64,000 nucleotides of DNA from Roseiarcus sp963770035 (GTDB taxonomy: Bacteria; Pseudomonadota; Alphaproteobacteria; Rhizobiales; Beijerinckiaceae): contig CAVYON010000025.1 in the NCBI GenBank assembly GCA_963770035.1, positions 41,228 to 105,227 of the forward strand, written 5' to 3'. Of this stretch, positions 58,076-64,000 are shown piece by piece. The notes below the pieces were generated by a model. The model saw only the letters and a program-made list of their open reading frames with translations, made no database searches and was not told where the DNA came from. The stretch's first letter is position 1, and every line of letters begins with the position of its first letter. The position numbers and the translations under genes were made by a program.

Positions 58076-58367
58076 CGCTTTCGGGGGAAGGTGTCGCCGA
58101 AGGCGGCGAATGTGGGGCGGGGGCCAAACTGGATCGTCGGCCTTGCCCCTCACCCCGGCCCTCTCCCCGCAAGCGGGGCGAGGGGGACGCGGAGCGGTCG
58201 GCGCGCCGCGCACGCATGGGCGTCTGCCTAAATGGCGTCCCTGTCCCGAGCGGAGAGTGCGCCGCGCCGCGAGGCGCGCCATGACTCAGCGCGCTGAACC
58301 GCGTCCGGGCCGAATTCCGGACAGAGGTAAAAGACCGGGATGTCGCCTCGCGGGCCGCTCGCTTGGC

Positions 58368-58598
58368 TCAGGCCGCCTCGGAAAAGTCGAAATCGGCATA
58401 AAGCAGCGCGGCGGACGCGCCGACGATAATGATCGTTTCGCCTCGTTCCTTCACACGAATCCGGCAGGTCTTCGACGGCGCTCGCCTGGCCAATCTGATG
58501 ACCTTGGGCCAAGCGGCCCTCGGACTCTGAAGAAGCACGCCTCGCTCGGCCGCGACGATCTCGTCACCACTTAAAACCTCGAAATCGTATAGCTCCAC
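58368..58598 (-). CDS. Small DUF6894-like protein
   Basis: A 76-residue protein starting with GTG 58598 behind a strong GGAGG site 7 bases upstream. It reads LYDFEVLSGDEIVAAERGVL, AWPKVIRLARRAPSKTCRIR and VKERGETIIIVGASAALLYA. This resembles the small DUF6894 proteins common in Hyphomicrobiales (short beta strands, a central helix, a final hydrophobic strand). Function unknown; no linked genes. Confidence 0.6.
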   Translation of the reverse strand: MELYDFEVLSGDEIVAAERGVLLQSPRAAWPKVIRLARRAPSKTCRIRVKERGETIIIVGASAALLYADFDFSEAA

Positions 58599-59315
58599 CC
58601 GTTCCTCCGTAGTGGCTTTCGCGCGATCGGCGGTTCACGCCGTTAATCGCTCGTCTCCTCCGCGTCGACTATCAGTTAAAATGGCTTTAAGAATTAAATC
58701 TGCACTTAATCCCGGTTCATCCGGACCTCAAAGCGAGAAGACTTGTATAGCATCCAATTCGGACTCCATATACGGAAATCTACGTAGTGCGCCGCATCAT
58801 GAGCGCGAGCGTAGGGCCCTGTCTGTTGCGCGATACTCCCCTGGTCTCCTTTTGCACGCGGGGGAATGGGGCCTGCGGATACGCCTACAACCCGGCCGCG
58901 CCCGCCCTGGCGCCCGATTTCACCCGCCTGTTCTCTGCATCTCCCGACGGATAGGCCCCTGTTGCGGACCTGTTCCGGGCCTGTTAACTCGCCTGCACCA
59001 CGCCCGCTCGAGCCAGCTACCGTCGGGCCGCATGCAAGAACGTCACGTTATTGAATGACTTTTCTGGCCAGAGGGCCGAACCAAGGGCAAGAAACGCCCT
59101 GCTAAGCAGAGATGCTTAGGCTGGCCAACGGAACAAGCGAGACAAATTCACCACAAGGAACACGAAGAACCACGAAGGCGCACAAGGAGCCCTGTCGTTC
59201 TTTGTGCGCTTCGTGCCCTTTGTGGTGAAAGTCGAACTCTAACTTGGTCCATTCGTTGGGCAGGCTTAGCAGGCGAACCGGAGCGACGCCCGCGAGCGAG
59301 ATGGCTTTGGCCCCG
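58599..59315. other. Gene-free region with a large imperfect palindrome
   Basis: No gene recognised in about 700 bases. At 59098-59273 the sequence folds back on itself: ttcaccacaagg (59147-59158) with ccctttgtggtgaa (59216-59229), inner arms with cgcacaagg and tttgtgcgcttcgtg, and outer gctaagc/gcttagc arms. 58660-58770 is AT-richer and may hold a promoter for the small gene at 58368-58598 or an unseen transcript. Confidence 0.45.
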
Positions 59316-60554
59316 CTACCTCTGCTTCCCGAAGAGCGTCGTATAGGCGTTGATCAGCTTCGGGACCTGATGCTCCCAGGAGAGTTCGTTTTCAATCCGG
59401 CTCCGTCCGACTTGGCCGGCCGCCGCGCACCGTGCCGGATCGGCGAGCAGGGCCACGATCTTGTCCGCGAAATCCACCGGATCGTTCGGCTTGGCGTAGA
59501 CCGATGCGTCCTCGGCCGAGACGCGCCCCTCGACCACGTCGAACTGCACGATCGGTTTCTTCATCACCATGTATTCGAGGATCTTGTTCATTGTTGACAG
59601 ATTGTTCATAGGGTTGACGCGGTCCGGATTGACGCACACGTCGGCGGTGGACAACACCGAGAACAGCTGCTCGTCGGGAACACGGCCAAGGAACGTGACG
59701 AAGTCGGCAAGACCCATTTCGATCGAGAGCGCCTCCATCCGCTTGCGGCTCGGTCCGTCGCCCACCAGCGTAAACTGAATGTCCTCGCGGCCGAGGTCGC
59801 GGACGATGTGTTTGACGGACGCGAGCAGGAGATCAATTCCTTCCTGGTCGCCGATCACGCCGACGAACCCGACGAGGTGCTTCCGGCCGTTTTTCCAGAT
59901 TGGATCGGCCGGCATGATGCGGACCCGGCGTAGATCGGGGCCGCTGCGCACGACGAACACTCGATCGGGGTTCTTGCGCCCGCGTTCGATCGCGATCTTT
60001 CGATAGCTCTCGTTGGTCGAGATGACGATGTCCGCGAAGAGAAACGTCAACCGTTCGAGCAGCACCAGCAGCCGCCAGAAAAAGCCGCGTTTGTTGAATT
60101 TAGCCTCGTAGAGCTCGGGATTGATGTCGTGGTGGTCGAAAACGAACTTCTTGCCGAGAATTTTGAACGGCAGAGCCACGAGAAAGATCAGATCTGGCGG
60201 ATTGCAGCCGTGAATGGCGTCGACGCCATGCTTCAAATACACTCGCCAGGCAAGCCGCGTTTCATGGAAAAGCGCGCTTGAATACTCCCGCAGATAGCCC
60301 CCCGCCGAGGAACCCTCGGTGGGCAAATTGTGCCGATAAACGTTCACGCCCTCGATAACTTCTTCATCGGCCTCGTAACCTTTGCCCTTGGGGCAAATCA
60401 CCGACACGTCCGCGCCCGCGCTGACTAACGCCAGCGATTCCTGCCATACCCGCCGATCAAACGGCACTGGCAGGTTCTCGACGATTACGAGAATCTTGCG
60501 GCCGACCAGCGCGGTCTTGTCGTAGGTCGTCGGCAGCTGCATGGATAAAGTCAT
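59316..60554 (-). CDS. Glycosyltransferase family 4
   Basis: GT-B fold sugar transferase for surface or exported polysaccharide, 412 residues from ATG 60554 (MTLSMQLPTTYDKTALVGRK). N-terminal domain: ILVIVENLPVPFDRRVWQES and ADVSVICPKGKGYEADEE. C-terminal donor-binding domain: HLVGFVGVIGDQEGIDLLLA, TLVGDGPSRKRMEAL, and NNLSTMNKILEYMVMKKPIV with the conserved E. It lies 130 bases downstream of the nucleotide-sugar dehydrogenase gene on the same strand, so both probably serve one exopolysaccharide pathway. Confidence 0.9.
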   Translation of the reverse strand: MTLSMQLPTTYDKTALVGRKILVIVENLPVPFDRRVWQESLALVSAGADVSVICPKGKGYEADEEVIEGVNVYRHNLPTEGSSAGGYLREYSSALFHETRLAWRVYLKHGVDAIHGCNPPDLIFLVALPFKILGKKFVFDHHDINPELYEAKFNKRGFFWRLLVLLERLTFLFADIVISTNESYRKIAIERGRKNPDRVFVVRSGPDLRRVRIMPADPIWKNGRKHLVGFVGVIGDQEGIDLLLASVKHIVRDLGREDIQFTLVGDGPSRKRMEALSIEMGLADFVTFLGRVPDEQLFSVLSTADVCVNPDRVNPMNNLSTMNKILEYMVMKKPIVQFDVVEGRVSAEDASVYAKPNDPVDFADKIVALLADPARCAAAGQVGRSRIENELSWEHQVPKLINAYTTLFGKQR

Positions 60555-60683
60555 TTCTGTCCCAACCTTTTGTCGACAATCGAGGCGGGCGACTGGAACG
60601 CGCGCCTCGGCCCGCCTTAGCGCGGCTATCCTTGCCGTCACGCGAATCCGGTTGACGTGGATCCTTTGCTCAAAGGGCCCGCA

Positions 60684-61946
60684 TCACAGCGTATGAATGT
60701 TGAGAACATTGGCGCACTTCAGCGCGAGTTCGCTGGCCGACCCATTGGCGTCGATCACGAGATCGAAGTCGCCGTGCATCGCGACGGACTTTTCGACCAG
60801 CAGATCGTTCAGCTGGGGTAGGTGGGAGTAAGCGTAGCCGAGGTTCTGGCCGATCAGGTGTTCCGCCCGGAGCGACGGGTCGTAGATCGACAGCGCATAG
60901 CCGCCCTGAATGAGCTTTCGGGCAAGATCGATGTTTGGGCTTTCGCGCAGGTCGTCGGTATTGGACTTGAAGGCGAGGCCCACCATCAGAATTTTGGCGC
61001 CGGGCTTCAATCCATCGACGGCGCGGGCAAACAGGAAATGCTTGTGCGCGTCGTTCGATCGCATGAGCGCGTCGATGAGATGGGTGTTGGCGCCGATGTC
61101 GCCGGCAATGTATTGCAACGCTCGGACGTCCTTGGGCAGGCACGATCCGCCGAATGGGCCGCCCGGGCGCAGGTAGTATGGCGATATGTTGAGCTTGGTG
61201 TCCGATACGAAGATCTTGTGAACCACCTTGGCGTCGATGCCGAGGGTTACGCAGACGCGACCGATCTCGTTTGCGTAGGCCACCTTAAGGGCGTGGAAGC
61301 TGTTGTCTACAAACTTTGTGAACTCGGCCTCGCGATACCCGACGGTGAATGTCGGCGCGTTGAGGTTCTTGTTCATTTCCTCAACCCGTTCAGACGGCTT
61401 GCCGTCCGCCGTGCCGACGACGACCTTTGGCGGATTGAAGAAGTCCTTCACCGCCGAAGCTTCACGCAGGAATTCCGGGTTGTATACGACCTCGATCAAC
61501 CCGTGCGCGTCTCCAAGAGCTGATTTGAAGATCGGCAGGATAAGCCCGCCGACCGTGCCGGGACGAATGGTGCTGCGGTAGACGACGGTGAACCTCTCCG
61601 TGCGGCCGGTGGAGCGCACGCCGTTCGCGATCTGCCTGGTGACCTCCGCAATGTCGCGCATATTGTGCGAGCCGTCGGGCGCGCTCGGCGTCCCTACACA
61701 GACGATCGCCATGTCGCTCTCGCGTATCGGCTCGACCGGATCGGTGGTGCAGCGCAAGCGCCCCTTCGCAAGCGCGTCCGCGAGCATCACGTCGAGTCCA
61801 GGCTCCTGAATGGGCGACCTTCCGGAGAGGACCCGACGAACCTTATCCTCGCTGACGTCGACGCCGATGATGTTGTGCCCCTCGCTGGCGAGGCAAATGG
61901 CGCCAGTCAGCCCGACATACCCGAGACCGTAGACCGCAATTATCAT
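60684..61946 (-). CDS. Nucleotide-sugar 6-dehydrogenase, GDP-mannose dehydrogenase (AlgD)-like
   Basis: Oxidises a nucleotide sugar twice with NAD to the uronate. The 420-residue protein starts with MIIAVYGLGYVGLTGAICLA (Rossmann GxGYVG motif); NPEFLREASAVKDFFNPPKV and the catalytic cysteine in GGPFGGSCLPKDVRAL are intact. FFNPPK and the spacing favour GDP-mannose over UDP-glucose, but this is not certain. ATG 61946 is chosen because of the AAAGGAAAG site and the conserved N-terminus. Upstream lies a remnant of a second dehydrogenase of the UDP-glucose type. Confidence 0.88.
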   Translation of the reverse strand: MIIAVYGLGYVGLTGAICLASEGHNIIGVDVSEDKVRRVLSGRSPIQEPGLDVMLADALAKGRLRCTTDPVEPIRESDMAIVCVGTPSAPDGSHNMRDIAEVTRQIANGVRSTGRTERFTVVYRSTIRPGTVGGLILPIFKSALGDAHGLIEVVYNPEFLREASAVKDFFNPPKVVVGTADGKPSERVEEMNKNLNAPTFTVGYREAEFTKFVDNSFHALKVAYANEIGRVCVTLGIDAKVVHKIFVSDTKLNISPYYLRPGGPFGGSCLPKDVRALQYIAGDIGANTHLIDALMRSNDAHKHFLFARAVDGLKPGAKILMVGLAFKSNTDDLRESPNIDLARKLIQGGYALSIYDPSLRAEHLIGQNLGYAYSHLPQLNDLLVEKSVAMHGDFDLVIDANGSASELALKCANVLNIHTL

Positions 61947-62112
61947 GATCGCGCTTTCCTTTGCTGCATCGGGACTCAATCGGAGCGTCACGGGTTTGGT
62001 CAAACGGCCGCGAAGGCCACCCGCAACGTTCTTTGTTCTTCTCGCCAAGCCGATTTCGGCGACACTCGGATTTTCATTTTGAGACGCGCGCGCTGCGAAA
62101 TGCCGCGGGTCG

Positions 62113-62274
62113 TCAACCCTCTCCCGCGAGGCCCCGCCCTGCACAGACGTAGTGAAAGCCGAGAGCCTTCATCTCCACCTGAGTATCGACACAAACCACT
62201 TCGTGTCCAAAATCGGCGAGACAGGTTCGGGTATGGAGACCGACGTATCCGGCGCCGATCATCACGATGCCCAT
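62113..62274 (-). pseudogene. Internally deleted UDP-glucose 6-dehydrogenase remnant
   Basis: A 53-codon open frame. Residues 1-30 read MGIVMIGAGYVGLHTRTCLA then DFGHEVVCVD, the start of UDP-glucose 6-dehydrogenase; residues 34-46 read EMKALGFHYVCAG, which matches its C-terminal tail. About 380 codons between are gone without breaking the frame. It may still be transcribed ahead of the GDP-mannose dehydrogenase-like gene but cannot be an active enzyme. Confidence 0.7.
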
Positions 62275-62601
62275 CGATTAGACCCCGCCAAGACCCGCGC
62301 CACCACAGCACTTGGCCTTCCATACCCGATTTCCAGCCAATGCCAAAGGCCGAGATAACAGCACAGACCAGTACTCGCCACAGTTGACTGGGCGCCTCGC
62401 AACGTTACGTGTTCCCAGAAAGGGGTTCGGCGCATTCTGAGGGCAAATATCGGGCCAACTCGAAACACCAATCAAAATTGGGCCGACCGCCAGGCCGGCG
62501 CCCCTCCGCGGCTCGCATCCGGCGTACGGCCCGATTGACGCGCTGACGGGCGCCGCTAAGCGCAACGCGTTCTCCTTCAGCGAAAACGCAAAAAGCACCG
62601 T
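62275..62601. other. Gene-free gap before thrB
   Basis: No coding sequence or repeat recognised. It separates the divergent polysaccharide genes and thrB, so promoters for both directions should lie here; none is clear enough to mark. Confidence 0.35.
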
Positions 62602-63567
62602 ATGGCAGTCTACACCGAGGTCTCGGACGACGCGTTGCAGGCGTTTCTTGCCCATTACGGCCTTGGCGACAGCGTGTCGTTCAAGGGCATCGCGGAGGGC
62701 GTGGAGAACTCAAACTTTCTGCTGCGCACAACCAAGGGGCAGTTCATCCTGACCCTCTACGAAAAACGGGTTGACGCCGCCGACCTTCCCTTTTTCGTCG
62801 GATTGATGGAGCATCTGGCGAAGCGCGGGGTAACCTGCCCGCAGCCCGTCCGCAATCGCAGGGGGGAGGCGCTCGGAAGGCTTGCCGGCCGGCCGGCAGC
62901 CATCGTCACATTTCTTGACGGCCTGTGGGTCCGCCGACCCAACATCCGCCACTGCGGCGAGGTCGGCGACGCGCTTGCGCGCATGCACCTCGCCGGCGTC
63001 GACTTTGCGCTAAAGCGTGCAAACGGCCTATCGTTCTCCGGTTGGGGACCGCTTTTTCACGAGGCCGAGGAGCGGGCCGATTTGGTCGCGCCGCAACTGC
63101 GCCAGACCTGCGCAGACGAACTGGCCTTCCTTGGCGCTCACTGGCCGACCGGGCTTCCCGGCGGCGTCATCCACGCCGACCTGTTCAACGACAACGTGTT
63201 CTTTTTGGCGGAAAAGCTTTCGGGGCTCATCGACTTCTATTTCGCGTGCAACGACGCGTTTGCCTACGACCTCGCCATCTGCCTCAGCGCATGGTGTTTC
63301 GAGCCGGACAACGCCTTCAACGTCTCCAAGGGGCGGGCGTTGATCTCGGCATATGAGCGGGTGCGCCGGCTGGACGAGGCGGAAGTCGAGGCGCTGCCAA
63401 TCCTTGCGCGCGGCGCCGCGCTGCGATTCATGCTGACCCGGCTCGTCGATTGGCTGAATCTGCCGGCGGGCGCCAAGGTCGCCCCGAAAAACCCGCTCGA
63501 GTATCGCGACAAGCTGCGGTTTCATCAGCGGGTCCGCTCGGCGAGCGATTACGGGCTCGTGAGGTGA
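62602..63567 (+). CDS. thrB: Homoserine kinase (APH-fold, ThrB type II)
   Basis: Phosphorylates homoserine in threonine synthesis. The 321-residue enzyme has the aminoglycoside-phosphotransferase-like fold: GIAEGVENSNFLLRTTKGQF with YEKRVDAADLPFF, the catalytic loop VIHADLFNDNVFF (Brenner motif HxDxxxxN), and LIDFYFACNDAFAYDLAI with the metal-binding aspartate. This type differs from the GHMP homoserine kinase of E. coli. Its TGA overlaps the GTG of rnhA, the common alphaproteobacterial thrB-rnhA pair. Confidence 0.94.
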   Translation: MAVYTEVSDDALQAFLAHYGLGDSVSFKGIAEGVENSNFLLRTTKGQFILTLYEKRVDAADLPFFVGLMEHLAKRGVTCPQPVRNRRGEALGRLAGRPAAIVTFLDGLWVRRPNIRHCGEVGDALARMHLAGVDFALKRANGLSFSGWGPLFHEAEERADLVAPQLRQTCADELAFLGAHWPTGLPGGVIHADLFNDNVFFLAEKLSGLIDFYFACNDAFAYDLAICLSAWCFEPDNAFNVSKGRALISAYERVRRLDEAEVEALPILARGAALRFMLTRLVDWLNLPAGAKVAPKNPLEYRDKLRFHQRVRSASDYGLVR

Positions 63568-64000
63568 GCGGGCGAGTGTCGATCTGGACCGACGGCGCCT
63601 GTTCGGGCAATCCGGGCCCCGGCGGCTGGGGCGCCGTGCTGCAATACGGCGAGCGGGAAAAGGAACTGAAGGGGGGAGAGCCGCTCACGACCAACAACCG
63701 GATGGAGTCTGACCGCGGCGATCACGGCGCTCGAAACGCTCACCCGCCCTTGCGCGTTGACTCTGCACACCAACTCTCAGTACGTGCGCGGCGGCGTGAC
63801 CGGCTGGGTCGCAACCTGGAAGCGCAATGGCTGGCGGACCTCGGACAAGAAGCCGGTGAAGAACGAGGACCTGTCGCGGCGCCTGGACGATGCCGCGTCG
63901 AGGCACGTCATCGACTGGCTATGGGTTCGCGGGCACGCTGGCGACCCGCTCGACGAGTGGGCGGACACGCTCGCGCGCGAAGGATGGCGCCGTTCCGGAA
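63564..64000 (+). pseudogene. rnhA: Ribonuclease HI with frameshift and altered catalytic residue, cut by the window end
   Basis: RNase HI removes RNA from RNA-DNA hybrids. GTG 63564 gives WTDGACSGNPGPGGWG with the first catalytic D, and NNRME with the catalytic E. At 63707-63709 one extra T in ggagtctgacc breaks the frame; the next frame continues LTAAITALETLTRP. The third catalytic residue, D in TDSQYV of the family, is N here (HTNSQYVRGG). Other conserved sites differ: DLS for DLW, DEWAD for NERAD. WVRGHAGDP and the final D are kept. The end lies beyond the window. Confidence 0.82.

Noticed and set aside
58660..59060. Open frames in the 58.6-59.06 kb gap
   Set aside because: Low-complexity products without start-site support or family similarity.

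Overview
High-GC genomic DNA from an alphaproteobacterium, most likely of the order Hyphomicrobiales (Rhizobiales). The evidence is gene content and order: a trmL-petA-petB-petC-mtnP block, a DUF1476 (ATP synthase zeta-like) protein, argB, tsaB-rimI, thrB-rnhA, plant/alpha-type gshA, DUF992, a ROK regulator next to a CUT1 sugar transporter, and dispersed GC-rich palindromes between genes. Family or genus cannot be fixed from the sequence. No rRNA, tRNA, CRISPR array, phage module or replication origin was seen.

Layout. 0-7 kb: housekeeping genes (rppH end, DUF1476, argB, tsaB-rimI, a PlsC-type acyltransferase, a solitary Rieske protein, DUF2147, an unknown CxxC protein). 7.2-9.4 kb: a graveyard of broken genes (2-oxoglutarate dioxygenase stub, IS110 tail, IS HTH protein, group II intron maturase tail). 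9.7-16.9 kb: a sugar catabolic cluster (CUT2 ABC transporter, TIM-barrel isomerase, Gfo/Idh/MocA dehydrogenase, aldo/keto reductase). 17.0-19.9 kb: an unknown gene split by a complete IS4-family element with a 9-bp target duplication. 20-26.4 kb: amidohydrolase, mepA, DUF4239, YciI, EVE protein, acs. 26.8-32.8 kb: a CUT1 sugar transporter operon divergent from a ROK regulator. 33-40.6 kb: LuxR-type response regulator, trmL, cytochrome bc1 operon petABC, mtnP, three small membrane or exported proteins. 40.6-47.5 kb: an IS630 element, a PEPxxWA-CTERM protein and a very large, heavily frameshifted hybrid sensor kinase. 47.7-54 kb: proton P-type ATPase with an in-frame amber codon, transposase tail, gshA, DUF937, MATE exporter. 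54.3-57.8 kb: a DUF4062-STAND NTPase-TPR protein with about ten nearly identical 138-bp repeats. 57.8-64 kb: repeat elements, a DUF6894-like protein, a glycosyltransferase, a GDP-mannose dehydrogenase-type enzyme, an internally deleted ugd remnant, thrB and a damaged rnhA.

How the genes work together. Two separate sugar uptake systems point to a carbohydrate scavenger; the first is linked to an oxidise/isomerise route of unknown substrate. petABC gives a cytochrome bc1 respiratory chain, and a second unlinked Rieske protein of a different subtype suggests an extra electron-transfer branch. The glycosyltransferase and nucleotide-sugar dehydrogenase belong to exopolysaccharide synthesis.

A striking property of the window is the number of disrupted reading frames in otherwise well-conserved genes (acyltransferase, acs, IS630, PEP-CTERM protein, sensor kinase, P-type ATPase, DUF4062-TPR, rnhA). 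Either the strain is losing genes or the assembly carries residual indel errors; the sequence alone cannot separate the two. The most unusual candidate system is the DUF4062-STAND-TPR protein at 54.3-57.8 kb, whose architecture resembles NLR-like sensors.
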